A stretch of 64,000 bases of DNA, taken from positions 43,203,154 to 43,267,153 of the forward strand of contig CM072887.1 of the NCBI GenBank assembly GCA_037013685.1, given 5' to 3'. The position numbers and the translations under genes are program-made. The stretch's first letter is position 1. Each line of letters opens with the position of its first letter. The DNA comes from Acridotheres tristis. Taxonomy: Eukaryota; Chordata; Aves; Passeriformes; Sturnidae. The notes beneath the pieces were generated by a model. That model ran no database searches. It saw only the letters and a list, made by a program, of their open reading frames with translations, and was not told the origin of the DNA. This document shows, in pieces, positions 37,701 through 51,862 of this stretch.

Positions 37701-40700
37701 CTTCCCTAGGAAAAAAAGAAAGACACAAAACTAAAGGAAAAAATTTGCATTTCCCCTTTTCTGTCTTGCCAAATCCTTCCCTTCGAGAAACTACGCAAAG
37801 TCATGCTAGGTAGCATCGTACTTGTAAGAAGGGCAGCAGGCCCAGCCATATTGCCCAGGCCCACAGCTTTGTTCATGTCCAGAAAAAATGTTTGGGGACA
37901 GTTCACAGCCACCCAGTGGGAGTCAGCACATCCACGTATTCCCTCTGGGCTTTGGGGTGATCAATGTCAACCCTGAGCCAACACAAGGACAAGTGGCACC
38001 ACACTCGCCAGCATGTCCTGGGTGTCCTGCTGAGCACCAGCACAATCAGCTCTTGCTGTCATGCCAGCCTGAGCCCCAGCACATTCCCTGCCCTGTTCGC
38101 ATTCTGTGCCCGCCTTCTGAGGTGCTGTTTGTGCTCCCCCATGAAAACGTGCTGCCCCACTGAGTGGCCCTGGATCATTCCCTGCACCACTGCCTGCCCC
38201 AGCAGGAAACTGCAGCTGCCAGGCCCCCAGCAACCTATGCAGAATGCTGGGGCACCCCTCCAGACCCAAAAATGCCCACACTGGGGTAGGCAGCAGCTGG
38301 GATCCCCCCACAGCCAGCATCAGTGTTCAGGGTGAGCTCCCAGCCCACAGCTGTTGTCCACAAATGAGGCTGAAATCCCCTTCCGCCATTCCCCTGCCAG
38401 CACCAGTGAGATGCACTGCTTTGACCTTTTCAGGGAAATCTGCCTGGATGTTTTGGCTCTGCCTCCCTGGCAGCCACATCAGAGGGGGAGCTGAGCCCAT
38501 TGTAAAGGTCAGAGAGGCACAGCCTGCCCCTCAGGGGGCTGCTGGGCCTGCCAACTCAGCTGTTATCTTCCCATGACTACAGCTGCCATCGCTGCTTGGA
38601 AAGGGCATGAGCGCAATCCTGTTCTTACAGTCTGGAAATCGTCAGGCCACGGTCTCAGATGGGCTCTCAGAAACAGGAGAGGCAGGGTGCTCTGCTGGCT
38701 CCTTGTCAGGGAAAACTGAGAAGGGTCCTCACAAGAAGCTGCTTCTAGGGTTCATCACTTCTCAGAGCTACTTAGTCCCACACTCAAAGGGCCAAACCTT
38801 TTGCTTTACATAAGGCATTTGTGTCTGCTTGAAAAAAACAGTAAAAAGCCCCTGACACTGAGAAATTTTAAAGACACAGCAAAAAAACCCAAAGCTTCAA
38901 GCCTGTGAACACCTCTCTTAACCATACACAAATTGCTTCCATATTTTACAAGTTTTGAAGGGTCTGTGTATGTGCTTTGTAAATCAGCAAGCCTGACCCT
39001 GAAGCCATCCAAAACTCATGATCAAAAACTTCTGAGTATTTGAGGTGCAGGTGACATCATTCTCCAAAGGGTTCCTTCATCTAAGTTAAAAAAAAAAGGA
39101 ATTTTTGAAGCAGAGCAACAGAAGCTCTGAAAACTTGCTTTCTGTGCCAAGAAACATGATGCATAATGGGGACACACACAGTCCCATCGGTACAAGTGAA
39201 AAGCAAACAGGCCCTGTTTTCTGTACTTATGGGACTAAAATGACCTCTAGAGAAATACCCCACCATCTGTGACATTGGAATGTTCAGAAACAAAAATCTG
39301 TCCTGTGGCCTCTGTGCCTTTTGTCTACCTTCCTGCATCTCTGCATCCAGTCTGAGGTAGGGATGGGGACATGGCTGAGGGGTGCTGCCACCCACATGTT
39401 TCTGTAGTGCCCCTCCCTGTGCCCCTGAGTCTTTCAAGGCACTGTGGGTTTCTGCCAACATTTCTGAACAGCTGTGGTTCACACCTTGCTGTGTCAAAAT
39501 TTCTTGGTACCAATTTCAGGGTAGCATAACATCCCAGAAGGCTGGGCTGTGGCCACTGCCAAGACAGCTCAGGTTTGTTCCCTTACCCCAGCAGCAGTCC
39601 CAAGGGCTGTGACTGTGAGACCAAGTCATGCAGTCCAGTAGGAGCACAGCATATCTGGAGGGCAAAGCACTTGGGATTAAGGATATTACATCCATGTAGT
39701 GCACATTTTAGAAGGGGTTGCATCAGTCTGGCTCTATGAGATCAGCTGGGAAGCAAACAGGGAACTCCCTGAGAGCACTTTCCACTTTAGTTTCTTCCAC
39801 TAGAAACCCAGCCTATGTATTTTAAGGTCACCCCACGAGGTGGAAAGTTGTGTGGGAGCCACAATGATGTTTGTCCAAAGGGCATCCCCAGCCTGAACTG
39901 AGCCAGTAATGCAGGCACTTCCAGCTCATCTGTCTGCTCTGGGCACAGAAATGGAAGAGCCCCAGTGCCACTGCTCACCAGATGCTGAGTGACTCTATGA
40001 GCAACCTAGGTGGATCCAGGCAACCTGACACAAGGCACAAGCACAGAGTTCACTGGCTGAGAAGGGGAAGGAGAGGAGATATGTTTAGGAAAATAATGCT
40101 GCAGAGGAGGATGGATGCAGTTACAGCCCCTGCCTGTGTACACTGGGATCCAGCGGAACAGGACGAGGTTTTTTTGGGCCATCCCATCTCATCCCCATTT
40201 CCATCCCCAGCCCACACAGTGCTCCTGCAGGCTGTGGTGACAGAGAAGGAAGGTGCTTCTCAGTGCACGTCTGAGTGAAGGCCTGGACATGGGGGTGAAG
40301 GCTGTGGGGCAGGGGCATCCAGCTCAGCCCAGCCTCCTCCAGGAAAAGGCAGTTGGGCGTGCTGGCCTGCAGCCCAGGCAGCTTCAGAAAGGATATGAAA
40401 CATCATCATTGTGAAAGCAGGAGCTGACAGTTCATGCTAAGGCAAGGGGCTCCAGGGTGATTTCACTGCTGGCATGAGGTGCAGCTTGCTGTGTGACACC
40501 ACTCTGCAGCTCCTCAGACCTCCCCTCCAGCACAGCAGCCAGAGCGAGCCTCCAGGAGTGTTGTCCACCATCCACCAGCCAGGACAGCTCACAGCATGGC
40601 CAAGGACAGCTCTCCTGCTTTGGGATACCTACAGGACTTGTCATATCTTTGTCTTGATAGGAAAGAACAAAGACAGGAAGATAAAGGCAAAAATTTTTTA

Positions 40701-43100
40701 CAAAAAAGAGGTGTAAAATTATGAAGGTGCCAAGTAGTTTGGAATTTCATGGCAAGGCAGGGCCATCTCAAACACCCAGATGCCCATGAAATGCTGTTTC
40801 TGGACATCACTTCAGAACTGACTTGGAGGGAAGTGTGACATTTACTGAGTCACCTCCACCACTTCCTGCAGCACCTGGCGCTTACTTCAAGGGCTCTCAT
40901 TTAGATACTGAGAACTTGCTCACTGTTCAGGCTGAAAATAACACCATTTACTTTCATTTTTTTTTTCTGAAAAGCTTTGCTGAAATCATGATCTGTAATG
41001 CAACAGCTTCCAGTGCAGCCCCATATGCAGTTCACAAGCACGATGAAAGAGCAACTTAAAAGCTGTCAGTCACCTGGTACTTCTCCCAGAAGGCAATCAG
41101 CAAGATATAGCTGCTTTCTCCTTGAATCCAGCAACTGGAAACAACACTTTCATTTTCCAAGCCACCCAAACCATGCATCCTGAACACTGATGGAGGTTTT
41201 TGCCACTTCCTCTGACTGCACCAGTAAGCTGTGGCCTCCTCAGCCTCAAACATGGGCTGCAGCGGCTGCACCATGAACAGAAATAATTTTGAAGGACAGC
41301 TCTGAATCTCTGCCTTTATGAAGAGTCATTCAGGGTTCCTGTGTCCCTGCTTGTTCCTGTCAGAGCCCTCCAGGGCTCAGGATGCACAGCCTCAAAGTGC
41401 AAGCAATTTCTGAGAAGAGGAATTGAAAAGAAAAGCTAAATCTACTTAAAAAAAAACAAAACTCAAAACCAACAACTAAACACACACAAGTATTTCTTCA
41501 GTTTCATAACTAAATTATTTTTACACATTTCTGCTTTTAAGTACTCCCCTTGTTGAGGATCTAAAATTCTGATTATTAATTGTGTATACATGTTAAGCCT
41601 CTCTGTTTTGATATACAGTTTATTAAGAAGGAAAGGATAGATTTTCCACCTTGGTATTACAGAATTTACACAACATTTCACAGCCAAATCCAAAAACATT
41701 TGTGATTTTTCTTTCAAAAGTCGAAGCTGGATAAAGAACATTTTGTCCTTATGAAGACAAAACCTTTCATTAAAGGCCATTACAATCACAAAGGATCAGC
41801 CACCTAAACCCAAGTGTCTTTGTTGGCAGCGCATCCATTAAAACAACCACTCAAACAGGATATAACATGTAAATGTTTAGTCTGTGGAAAAAAAATAAAA
41901 AGGAGAAAAAGTATCAAATGTAGAAATGTAGAAATGTCAGGGGTGAAAGAGGAACTGGGGTTATTTGCTGTTAGAAATGTCTCCTCTTGCATCACACTGG
42001 CCTGTGAGGGCCATGCACACAGAAGCACCGTGGAAGTTCTAGGAAAGGATGAAAAGCCTCCCTTTCTTGTGAAATACACTGTTTTCCCAGAGACCATTCC
42101 AATTCAGAGTCAGACAGGAGTAAATGTGCAAAGCTGTCTGAGAGGAGCTGCAAAGCCACGTTGTTCTGCCCGTGCCTTTGGATGTCAAGGCCCTCAGGAC
42201 GGGCTGTGCAGCGGCTCCGCAGTACCAGGGCTCGGCCAGCAAAGAGCAAACCCATGGCTGCAGACACTGTGCTGATGCTCTGCTCGCTCCATTGCTTTGG
42301 GCAGACTCTAAGGGAATAGTTCATTTGCTTTCAACCTCTCCTTGGTTTCTCTAGTCTGGGATATCGACCAAAAGGCACAAAAAAAGGTCATGTGGACAAT
42401 CAACTGCCTATTTAAAAGCATTAATATTGCTGCATTAAGTCTCCAGGGTCTGGGAGGTTTCATACAGGCACACAACTGGACATTCAGCTCTGAAAAATGA
42501 GGCTGGACAGAGTAAAACAAAATTATGTTCTCTCCAGCTGGACATATTTTATAGCCTGTCAATTTGCCACATTAAATGGAAGAGAGGAAAGACCAGTTGG
42601 GACGTGCACCCAAGCTGAGATGTTCTGATCATTCCTCTTTTTTTTTCCTCTTTCTACTCATATACCTGGAGACTTTGAAAACTAGGTGCGAGCTGGGGCT
42701 GGTTGTGAACCAAAATAAGGAGAGGGCTGCTGTGGACATCTGTGCTTGCTTTCTTGTGGGACTTGTCAGAAAAAAAAGCAGGCTGCTTTTTTACTGGAAG
42801 AAGAGATTAATCATCTAGGAGATGCAAACACAAGAGAAAAGAAATAGTGTCTGTTGAGACACTTCCAGCTACATCGTGCCCCTTGCCCAGCATGTTCCTG
42901 GCACTGAGGGCAGGCTCGGCACCCAAAGGTCTCCAGGGCACTGAAAGAGTAGAGCTGCAGGGGAGTGGCTGGGTGCCAGAGACAGGCACCTCCCATACCA
43001 GTGCCAAGGCAGCAAGATCCTGCATACAGCCACATTCTTCATAAAATTACAGAAAATGTTAATTTATAGCAAATCCTTCCCAATTAAAGACCATAAAGCT
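37701..43100. other. Long non-coding stretch, no gene supported
   Basis: The 37.9-38.5 kb part is GC-rich with overlapping frames up to 123 codons on both strands and no recognisable domain. A short aaatgtag duplication lies at about 41917-41938. Nothing else is identifiable. Confidence 0.55.
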
Positions 43101-46100
43101 CCACAGTTAATCAAGCTGATTAAATGAATTAAACTTGTTAAGAACAGTTTTATCAAAACATTTACATTTCTGCTGAGCAGAGATTCATGTGACTTTGAGC
43201 TGCAAAGTACACAGTTGCCATGAGAGGACTGAAAAGAGGATTGGGAACATTAACCATATAAAAAAATCAAGCCTACCACTGCTTCTCCTAGCATTCATTT
43301 AAACAAAGGTGTTCCCTGCTCCATTAATTTCATAACCATGTCAGGTATCTCCTACTTTCTGGAAAGAGAGGCATTGTTTACCCACAGTGGTAGGAAACGT
43401 ATGGGTCCAAAGGTGAGGAATTCACCCCCACCTTAGGAAACATCTCCAAGTCAAAGTGCTGCAAGAGGTCCTGTGACCTCAAGAGCAGCACCCCTCACCC
43501 AACCCGTGGTGTACACCCATGGCACTTGTCCAGGTAAAATGATCTGGGTCCGAGAGCACCTATAAAGAAACATGTCCGTAAGAGAACACAACACACACGT
43601 GTCCACAGCTGTCTGAAAAATTAAAGTAACTCAGCAGGGAATTTTTAAACTTGTATATAAGTCTGCTCAGCTTCAGGCCCCACAGACATGGGTCCAATAA
43701 AGGCCTTAGATGTGTAACTTCTTAATTCAGACACTCATCTTCAGTGTCACTCAGCCGTGGAGAGGCGTACTGCTGAGAGTAACTGGACATTCAACAAGCA
43801 TTCCATGTCCTTCAGAAGAGAGGAGAGCAGTTTGGTGGTGACATCCCATTTACCTGTGCCACACCAGGACCCACCAGCTCCGTGTCTTCCCAGAGCCACA
43901 CTTGATGAGGCTGAGCTGGGATCAGACAGGCCTGTAATGGCTGGACACAGGCTGAGCTGGTATTGAGGGTTTTCTCTGAGGTTATGCAGAGAGACGGGCA
44001 TCCCCCTCACAACACTCCACACCTCTTTTAGGATAAATAACATGTGGGGTTTGCTGTCTATCTGCTCACTGTAGAGCAAGTCATCATGATAGGACTTAGA
44101 CTGAATGCCTCACTCCTGCACAGCTCAAATACAACAAACTATGGCCAGGAGCAGGGTATCTAACCACACAGCAGCAGACGTGCCTGTCACAAATGGGTAG
44201 CCCATGTGCATGCAGAAGGCATATTAGTGGGGGCTTCAGATCCTTCTTAAATATTTAGCCTACCTCATTGATGGGTTTTCTTTGCTGCTGCAACATGCAC
44301 TGCTCTCCACGGTAGGTAGTTTGAATGTAGCACTGTGTGTCTGCCCAGCACTGCATCCACAATAATGTCCTGCCAGCTGAGGATTTAAATAGTGAGACTG
44401 CACAATTCCAGCTAAAAAGGCAGTGAAGTGGGAACAAGCATGTTTAGAAGATCTGCAGGTTCAGCATTTTGCAGTGAGTCCTGCTAAGGCAAAGACAAAC
44501 TTGGCATTGGTACTTCATCTTCTGTGCCATATGCTTTATTCATCTGAGAGTTGTTTTTCCTGCAGGGGAGGGTGGATTGGCAGGTATGGAAAGAAATTCA
44601 TTAAAATTACTTTGGTTGGTTCTTTGTGCTGGCCACCATCTCCATTTTGGTTTTTATTTCTCATGCCCAGAACAATCCTGAAAAAAAGACATCCTCTCCT
44701 GGAGCACAATAAATACTCTCAAAAGGAGTGCCTCAAAGGCCACGCTCCTTAGATGAGCCTGCAAAGGCTCCAAATTATGGCTGGGGTATTTATAAAGAGT
44801 GGTAGAAACCAAGAGACTGATAATAAAAGTAACACATGTTAAGAAACCAAATATATTTACATTTCATGCAACAACTGGGTATTGGCAAAGGTACCATTTG
44901 TTTATGTGCAAGCCACTTGCCTGGCTTTGCAACAAGAAGTTTCTCAGATGATGCTTGAACTGAGCTACCTATTCCATTTTGCACGGCTTGTCAGACAAAT
45001 GGCAGCCTTTTTAATGGAAAGACAGACACTTGATTATTTTAGGTTCAGGGATTCTGGCCAATTCCTTCCCAAAAGTGGCTGGGGTTGAATAGCCAAAGAA
45101 AATGTATGCACTTAAACCTAATGACGCTTAAACGCTGCAAGAAACAACATAGAAATGGACAGAAGCCTGAGGAGTAGCAGAAATCTCCAGGAAAAGGACT
45201 TTTCTGTTCAGAGAAACTGCCAGCAGCTCCTGATAGTGGCCATTACAATTGTATTTCCATGTTCTACCCTTTTAAAGTATATATTGTTTTCAGTTAAAAG
45301 GAAGTCTGCATTCATTCTTGAAGTCCTGTGATGTTTCTGCACCTAATGGTTTTCAGGTCTGTCCATAGGCTGTAGCAAGTTTTTATTTATCCATGTAAGA
45401 CAAAGCTTTGAAGGGTTCAGACCACAAAAGCAGAAATCCACTAACTCATGAGCCACAGGCAAACAGGGTGGGACATTTGGCTCCCACAGCTTTGGAGAAG
45501 CTTCCAGTTCACTGCCAGTTTGACACAATGATACTGGGTAGCCACACAGACAAAGCCCTTTGCCTGTCCTTTCCTTGGTTGTGAGGTTAGGTACAAACCC
45601 CTTCCTATTTGCACTTCTAATGCCTACAGGGAAGAAATAGTCAAAAAGGTTTCTTAAGAAAGACCAAAACCACATAGACATCCTAGTAAATGCTCTTACA
45701 GATTAGGTTGAAATTGAGTCCTTTCATATCCTAATCCACATTGAATATAAAAATGAAGCATCTCCTGCACATACAAAGTGCAAATACCATTCCAAAGCTT
45801 TTCCATGTTCAAACAATCAGCTCTTAAAACATCTGCATGAGTTTCAGCAGAATACATTAATGCTGAGAATAACCAAGGGCTGGACTTCTCCAGAAGGGTT
45901 TTGCTCACCATTTTAATGCCCTTCCCTTTCTGTATATCTGAAGTGCCATCCTACCCAGACCCCAGCGAGTACCCAGTGTGACTGTCAATGGAGATGAATC
46001 GTTTCCCAAGCTGGAGACTTATGAACCTGTAAAGCATTTCTTTCTCTTTCTGTTAAAGGATTGTTTCCGATGTAGTAATGAGGAGGAGTGTGTGAGGTTT

Positions 46101-49100
46101 GGTTTCTAGTTATGATCTCACCAAAAAATGTTTCTGAAATGGGGGATTGGGAAGGAAAACAGCATCTAACAGCTCCTGCTGGGACATGGGCAATGCAAGG
46201 AAACATTTGGAAAAACAATCCATAGCAGTTGCTGAAAAGGGCTTAATGAATGGAAAAGAAAAAGTATCAAACTAAATGCTGCTTTATAAAATAAGAGGGC
46301 CTCATTTGGACCATTAGAGAGGTGAAGAACATTGTGTTATTGAGCTGAAGGGAGATGGCTTTCCTCTGCAGTGTGCTGCTGGATTTGAGCCATCCTCTAA
46401 ACAGATAAAGCAACTGTAGGCACTCATGTGTCAAAGAGATGTTAGCATATTGGAAAGAATTCAACTATGAACAACAATCAAATAACTAAAGGGAAGATTA
46501 AATAACTAAATAGTACAGTTTGGATAAGTAAATCTCTTAAGAGGAAGATAAAATCATTTGAAGGTATCAACATCAAGGAGAGAGTGCTGTTTACAGAGCT
46601 CTAGATGAGGTGTAACAAGAAAGGAAAATACCTCTTCCTGCAGAAAGGGAAAATGCAGACCAGAAGTTTGAGCTGCTAACCCCCTGCTGGTGACCTTCAC
46701 ATCCCTCTCAACTCCCTGCCACAACCTCAGTTGATGCAGAGGCTGCCAAGTGAATCTCCTGGACCACTCACAGCCAAGATAGCAACACCCTTCTGCAAAG
46801 CAACCTGCAACAGGCCATGTGTGCTGCACACCAGCAGGGTCCTGTTGCCCTGTGCCTACACTTCCTGCATGGAAAGAGAAAGCCAAAGTGTTTCTCTTCA
46901 CATTTTCCCATCACTAAAATACCATTTCTCCCCAGCATTTGATTCAATAGTAAAGCACGAAGAACCTGGTAGTCTGCAAAACAGCAAGTCCACCTCTGGA
47001 GCCTGCAAATGCCACATTACAAGCACGGGTCAGTACTTGCCTGTAGCAATTGAATGCATAGCAGCAGGATTTCACACACACCCCTACATGTTTGCTGGTG
47101 GGGCCATCCACAGAGCCAGTTTCTAATTTCCTCCTGTGAGCTCTGTCTGCAGTTAAAGTTGCTTAACTCTTCCCATTAGTGATGGCTTGCTTGAACTCAA
47201 ATACACCATGCTGGATGTCTGCCTCAGGCAGACTCTTCTGGTAATTTTTAGCTAAAATAATTCAACTGTCTCCTAGAATATGATTAGAAAGATATATGTT
47301 AGCTTGCTCTGTTCAAATCAAGAGATCAAGTGTGTCTGGCTTCAGAGGCTGGTACTGATACTCTGCCAGGGAAGGGGGATGTGCCTTTGTGAGGGTCCTA
47401 CGTTCCCCCAGCTGTGGTCAAGTTACAAGTTATACAAAGCCTCACTCTACATGTGCTTCATGGGGGCTTGTTTGAGTTTGGTAGATAATTTATGTGAGGA
47501 TCCCATCTGTTTTGGTCTTGCTGCAGGCCAGGGACACAGGTGCTGCCTACCATCACCAATGCCCAGGGCTGCCGTCACTGTGGCCTTGAAGGGGAAGCAG
47601 GGATCCTCTCATCCTGCACAGCTGCAATTAAGCAGGACAAGGACCCTTCCCCACACAACCTCAGCTCCTCTGAGAACTGCCTGGCCTGAGCATCAAAAGA
47701 TACAGAGTTGTTGTTGGGGGGAAAAAATGTATTTATATATGGATTTTAATCCTGTAGCTAAAAGCAACACTATCATGGTGCCTGTGCAGATGGGACTCAG
47801 ACAGTAAGTGTTACATCAGTTATGTCTAACTGCTGAGTACTTGACCCTACAAGCTTCCCATACTTTCAGTCTATGTTGTGTTTGTGTCATTTCCTTGATT
47901 TACACATGGCAAACTGAAACAAAAATGCAGGAATCCCATCATGTGACATCACACTGGCTACCGCATGACTCACCGGCAGGGCTGGCTCTATTCTCAGATG
48001 TTAATTCCACCATGCTTGAAAAGCAGAGTAACTGGGAATACTGATAGCCCAACAAGCTGTGCTGAGGGAGCAGGCAGAAATGACTCACAGCCTGTGCCAA
48101 CCACTTCCCCATGTATTTGCTGACAACAGACAATTATTGCACAGCAGAAATCCCTGGGTTTGCTGTACCCCAGGTTCTGCAGGAGGTATGATCTGGTGAG
48201 GATACTCACAAATCTGACTTCTGCTCCTTCTGGTGCTTCCAGACTGTCTTCTGCCTTGGTCCTGCTCCCATATCCACCTCCATGTCTGACATCAGTTCCC
48301 CTCTCCAGGCAGGGGGCCCTCAGCTGTTGCACTGCAGTAGGGTTCCCTCTCTCCTTCCATTCCTCCCTCAGCCAGGTCCTAGCCCTAGTCAGCATGAGCA
48401 AAGGAGCACATCTGGGAGCACCTCCAGGCTCTGGTGCACAGCACTGCAGCAATCCTGTCGGCACAGAAAAACGATATCCAAGAGCTGCTACTCAGCACTT
48501 GAGCAGGAGGCTGCAGTGTGCCTGCCAAATCATCATCTGTGATTTAGCCGTCAGACTTAAACAAGTTTCCAGTGAGCAAGTATCTTCAGAGAATTCAGAT
48601 TTGAACTCTTAAGAAGTTTCTGTTGAGTGGCTGAGATCTGAAGGCCTTTTTTCCCCTATGGTTTCTTAGTTCAACTTATTTCTTTTTTCCTCCATGAAAA
48701 ACAACTAAAGGTACATTCCTGATATCTGCCAAATTCAAGTCTCTCCTGTAGAGGCAGAAAGTGCTAGAGTTCATCAACAGATCACTTTAAGAACATGTTT
48801 GAATACAAAGAAAAAAATATTGTTTCTCTCATCTCTTTCTTGTAAGCAAACAAAACCATTTTTTGCAGAAGCTTCCCAGATGCATTCGGCCTGAGACAAA
48901 TACCCAGAACAGCTAAGTGGTAGATAGATAAAGTTTTCAGGGGATTACAAACAACTGAACCCTTGGTCTTATAAGAAGCGTTAGTCTTAAAAACAGACAG
49001 AGTCCGCATCAAAGTCATCAAGTACATGTAATTTTAACTGAGCTTCTGCTGAGTCAGGAGTAGAGTTGAAAACAAAATGCATGAATTTGATGGTAAATTC

Positions 49101-49165
49101 CCTAAATTTGTAATTTCTTTTGTATTTTCTAAGAAAACCACGGTGAAGAGACTTGTTTCCTTCAG
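43101..49165. other. Long non-coding stretch, longest frame not recognised
   Basis: It contains the longest frame of the window (47280-47807, plus, 175 codons). The predicted protein has scattered cysteines, no signal peptide, no repeated motif and no domain I know, and an opposite-strand frame of comparable length lies nearby (47994-48464). I therefore do not call it a gene. An 11-bp repeat (aaataactaaa) occurs at 46480 and 46500. Confidence 0.5.
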
Positions 49166-49327
49166 AGGTGCCTGTGCACTTCCACAAGCTGCCTAAGCAG
49201 AGACTCTTTAGGATCTATATGAGCTTGATGAGTGATTCTCCCCAGGACCTCCACTGGCTCTCCAGGAGCCCATTCTGGGACCTGGAGCTGTATCTTCCCC
49301 CTTTCCCGGCACTCAAAGATCTCCAAG
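49166..49327 (+). other. Candidate exon, unrecognised
   Basis: A 162-nt open segment lies between an acceptor (TTTCCTTCAG at 49156-49165) and a donor (CCAAG|GTAGGC, GT at 49328). Both junctions are phase 1, so the segment is symmetrical and adds 54 residues, including HFHKLPKQRLFRIYMSL and a tryptophan-containing LHWLSRSPFWDLELYLPP. No family is recognised. Splice-bounded open segments of this size arise by chance, so confidence is low. Confidence 0.15.
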
Positions 49328-49672
49328 GTAGGCTACTCATTCTGGGGGGGCACCACGAGGATACAGGGGCCAAGCACATGTGTTGCATTGCTCAGTGCTA
49401 AACTGGGAGCTAGACACAGAGAGCTTCTGAGCTGGGTAGGGGAGCAAGGGCCCCAGCTTTTTGGATTTACTGTGTATGTGGGGATTATTTAGAGCCTGGA
49501 GTAATGGGCACCCTCAGTGAAGGGTGCTGCCAAACAGCGGGAAAGCTGTGGGTTGTTATTTTGGATCAGGTCAGGAAGGTCACATCACTTTGCAATCATG
49601 TTATGGCATGAACTAACTAAAACCTCAGCCCATCTCCTAGTCTGTCACTGCTGAGCATTTCCATCTCTACAT

Positions 49673-49699
49673 CACACACACACACACACATGCACACAC
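49673..49699. repeat. (CA)n microsatellite
   Basis: Pure (CA)9 at 49673-49690, then TG and a further CACACAC. Likely length-polymorphic. Confidence 0.9.
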
Positions 49700-51862
49700 T
49701 CTCCCTGCACGGGGCCATCCTACCAATACCCATCATGGCACCATACCCTACATCAGGCTGCTCTTGCTAATGAAGCATGTGTGCAGAATGTGCAATCCCC
49801 TGCCACCTCATTTTCAAAGCACAGGCAAAGGCTATTCCCCATTTGTTTATGCAGGCATGAGTAGGAGGCGGGTAGCAGGTCTGCAGACAGATGGGCTCAA
49901 CCTGTCCTTCATTCCTCTTGCCTCCCACCTTTTCCCAAGAATGCCCACTGCATGCTTGCACCAGCAGTGGTGCCACAGCCCTTGCTGAAACACCTCTTCC
50001 TCTGCTTCAGGGATGGTTTTGCCTGTGACCAACAAGCTGGTGCTGATGTTTCACAGTGCTGCTCTTCAAGCCCCTCTTTCACAGCCACATCACAATTTCT
50101 GATCCTTGCAACTGGGAACCTGCTTATTTATCAATCTTTGCTGACAGAAACAGAAAGGAGTGAAGGTGGGGTGCAAGGGGCAAGAGAGAAGTGCGTTTTC
50201 ATTTCTGTGCTTTTGATTTTGTCTGGGCAATATAGAAAAGCTTCCCTTACACCAATGTTGTGGCCACTGCTGGGGCATCAAGGGTGTGAACAAGAGGTCC
50301 TTTGAGCCATGCAGTGCTGCACGAGGTGTAGTGGTAACACTCTGTAAAGGGAACCCATGCACAAGTTTTTATGTGAATAATGAAAACCCAAGCCTCCTCA
50401 CTCTTCTCCACGTTCCAATCCCTCCTCCTGTTTTCTCTGTAATTCCATTTTCATCTCTCTTGCTTCTTTGTACCTCAATTTTACAGCTATTGCTCCTTTG
50501 GCAAAGAGCATCCCTGTGCTGAGATGATGAGTTTATAAGGCAGAGGGCTGCAACAAATGCCTTGTGAAGCCCAGCCAGCAGCCCCCAGCCCCCTTCTTCC
50601 CCTTCTCAAAGTTCACACGGTTTAGTATGCAAGCTTCCTGCTGCCTGCCCAGCCAGCTCACTATTCACAGGCAAACTGTGTTCCTCCACTTGGCTCCCAA
50701 AGAAGAATAAGTATAAAAAGCCCTGAAAGTCTTGCTGCTGAGCCAGCAGGAAACTCAAACTGCTCTGAGCATGGGAACCAAGAGAAATGCTGTGGCCAGC
50801 ACAACAGGTATTGTTTGGGAGGAAATCCCGGCAGCAGACACGGCTGCCTACGCACACACACAGATATACATGTATATGTTTAGTACAGGTTTGGCAAAAG
50901 GGAAGGTTGGGAAGTGTACGAGGAGAGAAGAATAGATTAGAAGCTATATCCAAGAAAGAATAAGAGAGATGGTCAGCCAACATAAACAGCTATTTCACTA
51001 GCCAAAGAACTGACCTGTTTGCCATGCACTCAAACCATGTGAGACTTCAAGGTAAAGTCATGAGTCTGGCCTTGGTCTCTTGACCTTGGGTTTTTGACAA
51101 GTCTTTCTATGTCTTGGATTTTGTTCACATCATGAGTGAGTTTGAGGCAAATGCCTTGTTTCTCCCACTGGCTGTGTTTTGATTTATGTCAGGGAGCATT
51201 TTTTTTTTAATCTGGATTCCCTTTGAGTGAAAGGAAATGAGAAGATGGACTCCAGGAGCACAACTCCTGCACTCCAACTTCTAATGAGCATCCAGTCCTT
51301 GGGAACCAGAACTGAGGCAGTCTGATGTAAATCCCCTGACACAGCAAGTGCTCAGCACCAAACAGCCACCTCTGTAAATCTGCTTCCTGATGCACCACAC
51401 CAGCTTCTAGCCATGGGCACAGTTTATCTGCAAATATGGTAAATTTAAGTGCAAAAAGAGAAGGAAGAAGGAAAAATTTGAATTACAGAACTTCTTTTTT
51501 TCAGTGAATAAAAAAGTGAATAAAAGCTGTGGTAAATGAGCTCACAAATGTCACGTTCACAGGGATTACAATAAGAAGTTTGACAAGATTATGGTGATCT
51601 AGAAGTATTTTAATTATTATGTCTTACAGTCTTTCTTGACAGAGGTGCTCCAAAGAAATAAACCTGAGAGCAACAGATCATCCCACCCAACTCAGCATCT
51701 CTTGCAATCATTCCAAGGAGAAGCAGCTCTAAAAGCCCCCATAAGAGAATGTGTAGCCCCAAGTCTTTGGATAAACACCAAAAAGCAGTTTGGAAACCTG
51801 GCTGAAACAAGCTGATTTTCCAGAGTCTTTAAGACCAGTGGAAAATGTGACTAAGAACTTAC
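49700..51862. other. Non-coding stretch, one weak open segment
   Basis: A plus-strand open segment of about 150 nt begins after a good pyrimidine-rich acceptor near 50011 and runs to a poor donor near 50166. I do not rate it as an exon. No repeat is recognised. Confidence 0.45.

Noticed and set aside
47280..47807. Longest open frame (175 codons, plus strand)
   Set aside because: No recognisable domain, signal or composition. A comparable opposite-strand frame lies close by, and no promoter or splice support is seen. The length is within reach of chance over 64 kb.
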